Below are positions 22,001 through 36,600 of a DNA stretch of 41,524 nucleotides, in pieces. Location: the NCBI GenBank assembly GCA_001584585.1, contig LSYV01000015.1:264016-305539 (forward strand), in the 5' to 3' direction. Every line of letters begins with the position of its first letter. Positions within the stretch are counted from its first letter, which is position 1. The notes beneath the pieces were generated by a model, which was given only the letters and a program-made list of their open reading frames with translations, made no database searches and had not been told where the DNA came from. Position numbers and translations under genes: made by a program. This DNA is from Gonium pectorale. Lineage: Eukaryota; Chlorophyta; Chlorophyceae; Chlamydomonadales; Volvocaceae.

Positions 22001-25000
22001 ACCTCTGGGGTGCCGCCATAGGAATGCCTCAACGTCCGACTGGACGTCCGTCCCCTGATCATTGCGGCAGCCCGTTTGGTAATATCTGCCGCCGTCCGAG
22101 AGGCTTCGCCCCGGTGAGCCGCCCTGGAGCGACGCACACGACGTCGTCGCAGCGTGCTTGCCTGCAGTGGGGCTCAAGTCCCGTCGCGAGTGCTCAAAGA
22201 GCTGTTGCGTGGGGCTGGCGGGCGCGGATTCACCTGGCCTATGCGGGGGCATCCCGCGCTCACCAAGGTCCTCCAGGTTGATGGGCTGCCGCGTGAGGGA
22301 CGGGAGGTGCAAGCGAGTGGGTGGGGGAGAGGGGCTGTCGGGGCCATCCTGCCGCGTGTAGTCCTTGAACTCCTCAAGTTCCCGGTACAGCTGCGCGAGG
22401 CTAGCCTCGACGCTGCTCAGCTGCTGGTGTAAGATTGCTGGAGGCGTCGATGCCCTTCGCTCTCGCTCCTGTAAGTGCATCGGGCCATGGTATCATATAC
22501 GCCGTTTAATAAAGTGGTCAGAACTTGGCGTGAGGCACAGGCTTGGCAACCCGCACAGAAGGCGGTCTTGCACGAGAAATGTGCCGATGCCAAAGCCAGC
22601 ATGTGAAGAGCATTCGCTATTGTAGCAGATAATCCAATCGGTTGAAAGGGAGACCGCATCCTCTCAGTCACCTGGACGGGCTGGACATCAGGCCGCTCTG
22701 GAGACACCCAGGCGTCATGGGGGACACCACCAGGGCTCGTCACTTCGGCACCGAGGTCAGCCGTAAGCGTGCGCGACACCTGCAGGTCTCCGCCACGGCC
22801 CAGGTTTCCCCAGTCCTCTGTGGAGGGCTGGTTCTCGTGGGACGGTGGGGACCAGGGCTCGCTGTCGTGGCCCGGAGTCAGCCGTGTAGCGGCCTTTGCG
22901 AGAAACTGGCTGAAATCGCTGTCCTCGAGACCTCCATCTCCCGCTCTCTTGTCCCCAAGGCCGTCCATCTCCCTCTTATTGCTGAGAGTTGGCGACTCTG
23001 GCGGAGCCCCGCGCACAGATGCCCCCGAGTGCTGGGCAAGCGAGGAGCCAGGCTGGCCATTTATGGTGTAGCTGGAGCCGGGCCATGTCAGGGCCGTCCC
23101 AATGCTGCCGCTCGCGTCAGGGGCACTGCCACCACCGACGGCCGCGTCGCCCCTTGGCGCCGTGGACGGAACGAAGCTCGTGGCCCCACCGCGTGACTGC
23201 GGCTGCAGCACGGCAACGTTCGCCGTGGCAATGGCAGCGTCCCTTCCTGGTGGCGCGGTCCGGCGACAGTCCTGTGTGCAGTGAACCGAAGATGCCTTGT
23301 GACCGCCGCTCAGCAGCCGGCGCTGCTCGTGCAGGGACCTGTGCTGCGCCATGATTGTTCGTTCCAGCTGGGCAACATATCTGTCCTTCTGCATGGATGC
23401 GAACGCATAAAGGACACGCGGCAAGCATTCAATGTTTAGCGGCAAGCAGAAGCGGCAAGCAGAAGCGGCAGGCAGAAGGAAAGGCTCGTTGCTGACAGCG
23501 GAGATCAGGACGCATGAGAGATGGAACGTGCAGGATCGGACATGACTGCAAAGAAGCCGACTCTCAAACGTTTGGTCTGGTGTCAGGTTTTCATCGGGCA
23601 CGCAGGCGGTGTCCATGCGGCAGCAGACGCAACTTGCACAGTCAGTATACAATTTGCGGCACTTACAGCCCGGGCCTCAGAATCCCGCTTGCGCAACTCG
23701 TCGTTCAGGTTCTTGATGCGCTTAAGCGCCGCAGCGAGCCTGCGAGCAGGGCCGCCGGCACGCCCTCGTGTAACGCCATGCAGATGAAACTCCACGTGCT
23801 AGCGGGCGGCGGGTTCTGCGAAACTTTCAGAACGCTATGGAGCATAGGGTGAGGGATAATGCACGTCGACGTGCATCAGGACTACCCGCCACGCGACGCA
23901 CCTTGCCTCGGCCTGGACGGCTGAGCGCTTCCAAGAGGCGTTGCGCAGTGCCTGGGCACCCCGTGATGCTCCATCCCTGCTCAAGGCCTCGGCCAGGCGG
24001 CCTGACAGCTCCTGTACCCGCTGCACCAGCATGTCCCGCTCGCGGGTCAATGCTGCCAGCGCATTGGTGGCCTGCGCCCAGGAAGGACAACATGCAGTTG
24101 GTTGCAGAATGCAGCGCTTACCAAGACCACCTTACTAAGCACCGGGAGCTGCCTGGTATGCACTTTGCAGGCATACATAGCTTCTATGCCAACGGCAGTA
24201 CTTGCAGCGCAAGGTAGCGGCAAATCGTGCCTCTAGCGCACATTGCACCAACGGTGCAGCGCAAAGCTTCACATGGCAAATGCCCCTTCACCGCGTTCCT
24301 GCGGCTTGCCAAGATACGAAACCAGTTGAGGTGTCCCAAACACATCTTCGAGAAAGCATTGCAAGCGTTTGCTAATCATGCACAATTGCACCTTGGAAAA
24401 CGCAGCATGCTCAAGAGGCTCTGGCAGCTGTTCGTCCAGCACGCCCGCGGCCGCGGCATCCTGAAGCAGACCCTCCACCCGCGAGCGCCGGAGAATGTCC
24501 CGCCGATCCAGTCCGTCCTCACAGGAGCTCGCCAACCCAACGTAGCTCTGCTGAAGCTCCGAGAGCCGCGCCTGTTTAGGTGGCACATCCGCGCGCAGAA
24601 TTAGCTCCGCGGAGAGACGGCTTATTGTTCAACATGCTGCCAGGATTCAGCGGCTGGGTACCTGAAACCCGTTGGGCAAGCAACAGAGGAGGCCACGACA
24701 GCAGCAAGCCGGGACCACCAAGGGTCTACTCTGCCATTGTCCTATGTCAGCCTCGTAACATCTGACGGGTGACCATCCCTTTCACCTGCATTGCGTCAAG
24801 CTTGGCCTGCAACTGCTTTCGCTCACACGCTGCGGCTTGCAGCTTTGAGGATAGCTGCGCGTTCTCATGCTCGAGGGCCTGAGTGCGCGCGTTCCGGTCG
24901 TCTCCTCTCGGAATCTGGCGTGGCGCCTCAGGGGCGCCGCGCAGCTCGTTTAGGAGGGCAGCCTGGTTCGAAAGAGTAGCCCGCAGCGATGCAACCTGCA

Positions 25001-25614
25001 TGCGTGGGACAGAGCACATGCTGTAATCGCATTCCGTTACCATATGCGCGCACCCAGTAGAGCTGGCCGGCGCAGTCTGGTACCGACGCCTAGGGATACC
25101 GCAACCGCTGTCCAAGCAACGCGCAGTGCAGCAAGCACAATAATACCAGGTGCTCTGCCGTTGCTACCGCGGGGCAACACGTGATATGCTTGCGGGCCAC
25201 GAAAACTCCCTTCAACGGCAGCGGCTCAACATGTGTGAAATCCAACCCTCTTTAGCAGTCAACGCATACCTGAGCCTCGAGCTGCTGACGGTGTGCACGC
25301 TCCTGCAACAGGGTCTGCTGCTGATCCTGGGCTGTATTGCTTCCTCTGCTGCTCCCGTGACTGCCTGGGCCATCTGCTATAGGAATGTCAACACCGCAGT
25401 CAGGGCCGACGGCCACGCACACAGGGATAAGTGGCATGCGTGTAGCGTCCACGTTGCCACTGCGCGGCGTGTGCAGACCATAGTCCATATGGTATGTGCC
25501 ACAAGGCCACGGACGCCGAAACATCGTTGTGCAGTGCCCAGTGACATCAACGAATGCCCCGCCCCCCTTCGCGAGTAGGCTCGCATGGCGGCCCAGTTCC
25601 GCAGCTCCGAGCAT
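19058..25614 (-). CDS. Large coiled-coil protein, function unknown
   Basis: I do not recognise the family. Modelled exons: 25614-25270, 24995-24786, 24571-24392, 24071-23902, 23739-23667, 23388-22672, 22468-21327, 20627-19058. All internal junctions have GT-AG borders and matching phase, giving about 1468 residues. Residues about 97-185 and 246-350 are rich in Leu, Gln, Glu, Arg and Lys with heptad-like spacing (for example ERDMLVQRVQELSGRLAEAL and LKRIKNLNDELRKRD), as in coiled coils. A further helical patch near 580-600 contains LAQLYRELEEFKDY. The C-terminal 850 residues are mostly Ser, Pro, Ala and Gly-rich and look disordered, except for a short strand-like patch (IMVLELRGNLHGELHV). Such a layout suits a structural or centrosome/cilium scaffold, but that is a guess. 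The 5' end is uncertain: 25614 is the first ATG after an in-frame stop, and an upstream exon is possible. No signal peptide or membrane segment is visible. Confidence 0.68.
23439..23477. repeat. Three-copy 13-bp tandem repeat
   Basis: Units of GCGGCAAGCAGAA at 23439-23451 and 23452-23464 are identical, and the third at 23465-23477 differs at one base. They lie in the intron between exons 5 and 6 of the coiled-coil gene. A partial unit precedes them near 23419. Confidence 0.92.
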
Positions 25615-26842
25615 GCCCACCTCGGCCGTCCGTGTAGGCTAGCAGCCCTTTCCGTTCTGACTCTGTAAGACTCTGGAGGAATGTCTGCGGACCACTTCGC
25701 ATATCTGTTGTAGCTCTATAGGCCTACATTGACTTGCGCCCTAGAACAGCTGCCGACAGATACTGATGCTGCTGCTTCACTCTTATCCATACGAAAGCAC
25801 TCTGTGTGTCGGCCAGCTTGTTTGATCAGTAAGCGGCGTGCAGAATCAGGTCAGTTCAAGTCAATTCCGTAACTGCGCCAATGTGCTGCGTTTGTAAACA
25901 GTGAAACATGGGTAAGATTGTCCCTGAAGGTGTGATGCCGTACGGTGCATGGTGGTACGGTGTTTTGGTGTGTGCTGCAAAATGTCCAGTACAGACTGGG
26001 GACAGCCAAGATTTGGCCTGCAGGAACGTTTGGCTTAGGATGAGCCGTGATGAGTCTCACCTGCAGTCCAAAGCTTGGTAGGCCCCAGGTAGGCCCTTGT
26101 GCTCCAGGCGAACGATGGCTGTCCTTTCTGGACATTCAGCATGGCTCAAAGTACACACATGAGATACACCTTCGAGATGTAGTTTTTATCATCATTACAG
26201 AAGGTTGCAGTTGGTCGGATGTTTGCGACCCTTCACACCGGGGTAACTAAGGTCGAGGGTTGTCTGAGGCACCGCCCAACGGGGTGCCCCTAGCGCCCGA
26301 GGCCCAACTATCCATACTCTGTCATCACTCTGCGCTAAGGCCATGGACGGAACCCAAACCATTGGGCACCGCCCGGCTAGTAACAGCAATTCGCTGCGCT
26401 CCTCACCCGTAGATCTGTGTCACGTGCACGCATACGTTGCCCAAAGGCACATGAGAGGAACAACATCAGGGGAACAGAGACACAAGGGGGACATGTGATC
26501 GTGGCCTGCCGAATGCCCCATTGAGGCGAATGAATCACTAAGCATGTACAGCCCGCGGTGTCACTGCCGCGCTAAAGTTGGTTCTATCCGGCGGCGTGTG
26601 GCCACGTCGGTTCCTAGCAATGCTATGCATGCAAAGGACAATCAGCTTATGAAGAAATAACGCTCACATGTCGCCTAGCCCCGACCAAAAAGGGGAGCAC
26701 CCCTTGCTCCGTGAAATACCCAGTTTTGCCACCTACTACCGCTGCACGCATATCAAGCCACGTCAGCGCTGACCTTCAGCGTACTACATGTCCGGTATAG
26801 CCCCCGCCCTTAGGAACGCGACCAAGCATCCATGCATGCCGC
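25615..26842. other. Spacer between coiled-coil gene and ATP sulfurylase
   Basis: No coding region is supported. It should contain the promoter, and perhaps an undetected first exon, of the coiled-coil gene, and the 3' untranslated region of ATP sulfurylase. A minus-strand TGTAA at 26195-26199 lies about 645 bp past the ATP sulfurylase stop and is a weak candidate poly(A) signal. Confidence 0.45.
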
Positions 26843-29174
<2,332 letters not shown>

Positions 29175-30675
29175 CGCGTTTACTGACGAGGTAGGTGCAA
29201 TCTGTTGATGGCAAACAAGCGGCTGTATATGTTTCCAGAATAGGAACTCAATACGTGCTTTGCTCAAGTTTGGCCTGGCCACTTGGCCTCGACCCGTACC
29301 CCGTACGCCCTCCGTGCGTCCCCCCTTACCTCAACCTAATGTCCCACACCCAGCCCGCCCGAGACTCAGTCCGCTTGCTTTTGAGGCTGCCTGCCCATAA
29401 TGCAGCACCTTTGGACACCGTCTGCGCCACATCCCATCGCCATCCCTGCCTCAGAGCAAGCGGGGGACTGGGGACTCTGGAAACTGGGCCCGGGGCACGC
29501 ACGCGCACATGCATGCACGGCATGGAAGGATTTGCCCACCCCAAAAGCACAAAGCATTACCATTGTTTAGCTTGTGTCCGTCGATGTGTTGGGCGCGGCC
29601 TTCCGGGCCGCGGCTGCCCTGCTGAATGACCACGCTGTTGTGCCGGCGGCGCGCCGGCGCCAGCGATGTGCCAGGCGTGCTGTGGACTTGCACCTTGTTG
29701 GGTGGCACAACCCTTGTTGACTGCCACACATAAATCCATGTAAAGCAGATCGTGCCTGACTTGAGTGGGTGCCTCTGGAAACTGGGGCATGCAGTCGGCC
29801 AACTTGCAGTCGTGCTAAAACCTCACATGCCCCAGGGACAGCTGTCCCGGCGCATCATTAGGTAGGGCATCAGGCCATTGCGTAGGGGCGGCAGCGTCAC
29901 CCATCGGAGATGGTGGAGAGGGTTTGGCGGCTGGCGGTGTCTGGAGACCTCCCTCGAACTTCATTACTGTGCTCTCGGCTTTCCTGATGGCAGGTGCATA
30001 TAGTTCGGTGCATATTGCCCAATGCCATACCCCGGGCGGGTACATCCCTTAGGGTCCCGGTCGTCACCATGCTCCACCGGGCCATGCCTTTCTTTGATGT
30101 TTCAGTACTTTGTCACCTACGCTGGGAAACGGCGACCCATGGTGGCCACGGTATCGGCGTGCACGCAGTTTGGCACTGTGCACCTTTGCTCAATTGGTGC
30201 GCTCAGCCTCCGTACGCAGACGATGCCTCTGCGCACTCCCAGCACACATGTCAATATACGGTATTCTCTGGCGTACCTGCGCCGACTCTCGCGGAAGGGC
30301 GGGCTGCATCGACCCCTGGTTCGGCCCTGATACGTGGCTGCCCTGTATGTTGCATGCTCACCAGTCGTGGATCTGCCTGAGCTGCTGCGTTTACTTACCA
30401 AGCAAGGGTACAACGGAAGTTCTGACCCCACGGACTCAAGCCTGTCTGCTACATAGAATCGGCTGTATTTCGTTATGGTAAAATAGGTTCTACTTCATGG
30501 TCTCCGTAACGGCAAGAGCCCGCAGCGCAACCGAGCACTTCGCTAACATACAGGCCGTTTGTTCCTGTTGGGTGTATTTCAAGGCTGCACAATTGCTAAT
30601 AAATGGATCTACACCGATAAGATTGGTTTAGGCGTCTGGACGTGACGTGGAGTTAACTGCACAAAGGCCTTAAGC
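29175..30675. other. Shared divergent spacer between ATP sulfurylase and XPB
   Basis: The genes on either side point away from each other, so both promoters and 5' untranslated regions should lie here. No coding exon is supported. An AATAAATGG word near 30598, about 80 bp before the XPB ATG, is AT-rich but not a clear TATA box. Confidence 0.5.
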
Positions 30676-33600
30676 ATGTCGGAATCGCAGGGGGGAAGTC
30701 AGCTGTCCGGCCAGGGCTCCAAGGGCCCGGGCTTGAAGCTGAAATTGAGGGTTGGCGGGGCCGGCGTACCGCGCCCGGTGCCTGGGGGAGGCAGCGATGG
30801 CCCCCCTGCCCCTGCGCCTCCGGTGAACAAGATTCGCCTTAAGCTTGCCAAGTCCATAGCAGCAGCGGCTGCGGCAGCAGCGGCTGCAGGGGAGCAGCCT
30901 GTGTCAACAGGCCCTGGCAAGGAGACCTACCCGGCAGCTGCAGCTTTGGCTGGCCTTGCTGTTCCCGGCCATCGCGGGGCGACGCCGATCCTCGATGCTC
31001 CTGCTGATCCGTCATACGGCACTGCGCCTCAGGTGCTGCCGCAAGTCACCCCTGGACTAGGGACGGGCCGGCTCAAACGGCAGCGTGCGGAGATGGAAAC
31101 GGCCGCGGACGCTGAGGCGGACCTTTTGGACGAGTTGGAAGATACAGGGCCGGCGCGGCAGCAGCCGTCCGCGGCTGTGGGCCAGGCGGGCAGGCAGGCA
31201 GCGGTGGGTGGAGGTCTGGAGGACGAGGAGGGCGATGACGACGACCTGATGCCCCGCCGCGGCCGCGCTGTGGTGCGCGGCCGCAAAGCAGCAAGGATAC
31301 AAGATGATGAGGACGAGGATGGGGGAGAGGACGGCGGGGGGCCACCACAGCCGGCGCGCAAGGCCATGCGTGTGCAGCAAGATGATGATGATGAGGAGGA
31401 GGAGGAGGAGGAGGTGGAGGAGGAGGACGCGGCGCAGACCTGCGCGGTGCCCCTGCCCCCGGCTGCTGTAGCTCCCAGCGCGGCCCCTGCCGTGGACCGG
31501 AAGGCGCTGGCCTTAGCGGCTGCGGCTGCAGCGCGAAAACGCGCCGCCGAGGAGGCGGCTGCCGCAGCGGCGGCGGGTGCTGCAGCGGGTGGGGCGGGGG
31601 CAGCCGCTCAGGGCAAGGCCCGCGCGGCGCCGGCGGGGGCGCCGGCGGCCGCTGGCAAGAAGGGCGCGGCCAAGGCCGGCGCGAGCCGCAGCGGCCGCAG
31701 CCGCAAGCCATCCAAACAGTTCGGCGGCGCCGAGTATGATAGCGATGAGCTGGCAGACGACGGACACGACAAGGACGATGAGGAGGATTTCGAGGTGGTC
31801 CTGGAGGACGACGATGACGAATACGTGGACGACGATGATGACTACCTGGACGATGAGGAGCACAAGCCACGGGGGGGTCGCGGGCGGCGGGGCGGAGGCG
31901 GCGGCTCCACGCGCGCCGGTCGCGGCGGCTTCGGCAGCAGGCGAGCCCGCGACCGGCGTGGGGAAACCTTGCTCGTGCGCATTAGGGGCGATCGGGAGGA
32001 AGGGTTGGGAAACGCGGAACGTTTACGCCGTCCTGGTGTGGGGTGCAGAGGGAATGAATATGGTCCCGGGGATTAGCAGCTGTCTATTATCCAATACTAT
32101 TGGCGCCCGTTACGTGCGTACGGCCCGTGAGGGCAGCCGAAAGACACACTCCGTGTGCCGGGCTGAAGCGCAAAGTTGTGCAGCGTCGGCGGTTCATACA
32201 CCGATGCCGAGTTCAAAACACCGCGTCCCGTGCGCCCGTCAAGCTGTACCAAGCGCGCGCCCATGCTGCCGTCCACAGGTCGACGCGCCTGGGCGGCGAC
32301 GCGGAGGCGGCTCCCGTTGAGACGGACTTTTCGGGCCTTGCGCTCAAGCCCGACCACGCGAACCGTCCGCTATGGGTGACACCGGACAACCGCATCTTCC
32401 TGGAGACATTCTCCCCCATCTACAAGCAGGCGAGTGCCCGATAATGCCACGGCGGCGACACGGCCATGCGCGGCGCCGTGTGACTGCCCTTCGTTGCCCC
32501 ATGTCGTGTGACGCTTGAGCTCGCCCTCAAGGGCGTGTGCAAGTAGAAGGACCAGAAGCCAAGGGGCACCGCTGCAATGCTTGCGGGTCTGTCTGATGGG
32601 TATCAGCTGCAGCTCTGAGTTGCTCTGCTGCTCTATCCGCAAAGCGTGGGCGGACGGCATGCACGCAAAGCGCTTTTGACATGAGGCGTGGGGAAAGCCA
32701 AGATGGCAACTGGGCCGTAACGCCAAGTCGCATCATGGGTCAACGATTTTGTGGCGGTGTAGTTGTAAACGACCTGTGAGACAGCGATGTAAGCGCGACC
32801 AACCGATTCGCAGTGTATTCATGGGAAGGTTAAGAATCCAGGAGGATAGCCAAGCCTCTCACCGGCGACAGCGGCGGAACAGTGGTGGAGTAAGTGGTGG
32901 TTTCGGCGGCGGACACGCAGGGCGGGGAGTGAGCTGCATTCCTTTACGAGTTATCCAAGCCTTCCCAGTTTCTCCCTCCCCCTCCCGTCCCGTGCTACGC
33001 GCAGGCATATGACTTCCTCATCGCCATCTCCGAGCCCGTGTGCCGACCCGAGGTGTGTATGCCGTACGGCGGGATTTGTGTCGTATGCACGTAAGCGCCC
33101 GTACAGCGGCCAATGACCAATCGCATGCACTCTGGTGGTGCTGGGTAACGCTTGAAGTGTTCAAATGGTGGAGGCGCACATTGCGTTTTGGGGTTACGGG
33201 AGGGGGTTGGCCGCATTCACCTCGCTGCCTGTTGTCGCGCGCACAAAGGTGAAGTGCTGTACACGAGCTCCAAGATGGAATGTTTGTTGAACACGGGCTA
33301 ACGGGGAAACCCTCTGTCCGCTCGCCCTGACCACCGCCGCCACCGCCAGGCCATGCACGAGTACCAGCTGACCCCGCACAGTCTGTATGCGGCGGTGTCG
33401 GTGGGCCTGGAGACGGAAACGATCATCAGCGTGCTCAACCGGTAGGGGACTGGGAGAGCCAAGATGTGCAGCAGATGCGGATCGAAGGACGTGAGGTGCT
33501 CTCGGCCGGGAGTCCTGGGGCGTCAAGGCTTTGGCAAGGCAGCGCTGCGCGGCTGCGGGGGGTTGAAAGGGTATCTGCGCAAACCTGCAGATCTCATGCG

Positions 33601-36600
33601 GCCGTGGGCACGCTCCACCCCAAGAGGGTTGCTTGGGAGACAAAATGCATAGTCAATGTGCAAGCGGAAGATCAGGATCGTGTCAATAGGTGGCTGGTAG
33701 CTGGTGGATACCATACATGGGCCGACCGCCGCCTTTCTCCGAGTCCCACAGTCCCCGCGCTCCCAAGTCCCCTCATCGCGGACGCCGCTCCCAGGCGGTC
33801 CAGCGCGCCTCCCTCCCCGATCCGCCCACATGCCGTTTGTTGCCGCCGCCCCTTGCCCTGCCTGCTGCCCCCCCCCAGGCTGTCCAAGGTGCAGCTGAGC
33901 CCCGAGACCAAGGCCTTCATCCGGGACAGCACAGCAAACTATGGCAAGGTAAACCACCGCGTTCTGCTGCGGGCCGTGCATACGCCCAAGGCCCTCCTTA
34001 CCGGACAGCAGCACCCGCTGTTCCTTTCCTGCAGAGACGCTGCGCGCCAGTGGCTCTATGGAGATGGCTCAACCCCCCCCCCCTCGCCACCCCTTGCTTC
34101 TCTCGCGCGCTTCGTAGTAGCTTGCTCCGCCTTCGCAACGTGTTGCCTGTCCTGTAAGTGGAGCTGGCCCCGCTCCTATCCTATAACATAATCTTCCCAT
34201 TCTCATGATGCTCACTTTGCCATCACCACCGCCGCCACCCCAGGTGAAGCTTGTCCTCAAGCACAACCACTTCTACGTCGAGTCGGCACATCCCGAAGTG
34301 CTCAAGCGGCTGCTCAAGGTCCGCAAACAACGGCTAGTTCTTGCGTCCGCTTCCGGTTCGGCTGGGGAGTGCCACACGGTGGTGACGCGCCTACAGCTGT
34401 TGCGCAGTTGTATGAGTGGTGGGGGCAAGGCAACTGAGGGTGAAGGCGTCCGGCGGGGGTGGGGTGGGGCGGCACAGGCAGGAGCAGGCACGCATTGGTT
34501 GACCCGGTCAGCAAGATCCACACCAGTCCTGCACGCCAGCTGCGTGGCCACCATGCCGCAACACGGCACCCCAGTGCTGCGACCCGTCTATCCTTACCAA
34601 CTCAATGCCCGCCCAACTCGACCCCACTGGTAGGACAAGGTCATCTCAGAGGCGGCTGTGGGCGGAGGTGAGGCCCTGGCGGGGAGGGGAGGAGCTCAGC
34701 TCAGCCGGCTCGCCTCCCTCTCAGTGCCACGTGGCCCACGCACGCCTCGTGTGTGCTTGTTTGCCCGGATGCTGTCAGCCCACACTTTGCACCCCAGGCG
34801 CACCCCTTGGTTCTGATGCATCACATTTCCCTGCGCATATCGCGGCCACCCCTGCCTGTACCATAGCCCAGCGCAGCCTCAACTCTTCGCGCTTCCCCTC
34901 GACTCTGCGCGCACCCCCGTTTTGCCCCCACCAGGCATCATCCAGAGCAGCAGGGCTCTGCGCGAGCACGCCGCTGCCAACATCACCACCGCCGTTGACC
35001 TGATGGACGAGCAGGCCGCCGACGGCGCCGTCGCCACAGCTGCCAAGGGCAAGGGCACGGCTGCCGCGGACGGGGGCGGCAAGGGCAAGGCCGTCGTCGG
35101 CGAGGACGAGGAGGAGGACGACGGCGTGGGGGCGTACGGCAAGGCGTTCAAGGACATATCTGCGGAGGAGACGGAGCAGGTGGTGCAGGAGTTCGAGGTC
35201 AAGGAGGATAAGGTGCGCGGCACTCGCCAGTTTTCATACGATAGCCGCAGGAGCGCGGCGCCGTTGCGGCTCTGTTACAGCGCCGTCAAGCGCTCCGCCC
35301 CCCCCCCAATTGGCCGCTGAACCCGCCGCTTCCACACCCCTGGTGATTGCAAGAGAGGTCGCGACGCGCTGAAGCATTTACTGCTTCCTTCATTTCCTGT
35401 TTTTCTCCGCCGATGCGTGTATGCTTTGCGGGCGAAGTCCTCAACTTTGCTCCTGTGCGCGTATGCACGCCGTCTACGCCACCCGTCCTGCGCGCCCCCC
35501 CGCAGGTGGAGGAGGTGAAGCGGCGTTGCATGCCCGAGGGTCTCAACTACCCCATGCTGGAGGAGTACGACTTCCGCAACGACCGCCGCAACCCTGACCT
35601 ACCCTTCGAGCTCAAGCCGCACGTCAAGCTGCGGCCCTACCAGGAGAAGAGCCTGTCAAAGATGTTCGGGAACGGGCGCGCCAGGTGCGGGCGCGAGGGC
35701 TGCGCGCCTCAGCTTCCGCACCGCTCACGGGTGTGAGGCGCTGCCTGCCCCTTGCTGCAGTGCCTGCCTCGCCCCATCTTCCAATCACGGTGTCTTCCAC
35801 ACAATCATGTATGCTTTCAGTTCAAGCCCGCCCTCTCACCTCACGCCACCCTTGTCCAGCGCTGCGCTGTCCTTCCATGTGTCCTCACGTGTGACTTCTC
35901 ACCTCAACCCACCGTGCTCCCCTCGCTCCTTGCGTTGCCCAGGAGCGGCATCATTGTGCTGCCATGCGGCGCCGGCAAGTCGCTGGTGGGCGTGGCCGCC
36001 GCCAGCCGCGTCAAGAAGTCGTGCTTGTGCCTGTGCACCAGCAGCGTAAGCGTGGACCAGTGGAAGTACCAGTTTCAGCTGTGGACGTCCATCGGGGACC
36101 ACCAGATAGCGCGCTTCACATCCGAGAACAAGGAGATGTTCTCGGGTGGGCGGGGGCTGGCGGGGGGGAGCGGGAGCGTTCCCGTAAGCGCGTGTCGCGC
36201 TTGTGGTAGGGACAGGGGCGCTGAGTAGATAGCAAGACGCCCCACCTCGCCCAGTGGAAAGGGGTGTTGTGCGGGGCAACGTAAGGAGCTGTTTCCGGGG
36301 ATGCAGGCCTGGTAAAATGCGCGGAGCGATGGCTTGACGGGGCAGGACACCCGTTCCCCGATGCATGGTTACACATGCTCGATGGAGGAAAGGTGCATAT
36401 GAGCAGTCCCGCCACCGGACATTGGAAGGTAGGATCAAGACAGATGCCTGTCTGCCGTAGACGCTTCCCACCGCTTTTGGGCGCCTCACGAGCGCCCTTC
36501 GCGCTCCTGGCGTCCTGCTTCCCGCGATACCGCGCGCCGCCGGTCTTCTGTCGCGCCCCGCTACCCGGCCCCCTCCTGCGCTACTTTACTCTGCGCGTAC

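Noticed and set aside
31073..31870. 265-codon minus-strand open frame rich in Pro, His and Arg
   Set aside because: It is the complement of the acidic and Ala/Gly-rich XPB exon 1; the composition mirrors the real frame.
32100..32444. Possible independent XPB start upstream of exon 2
   Set aside because: There is no ATG in the XPB frame in this interval, so exon 2 needs an upstream exon.
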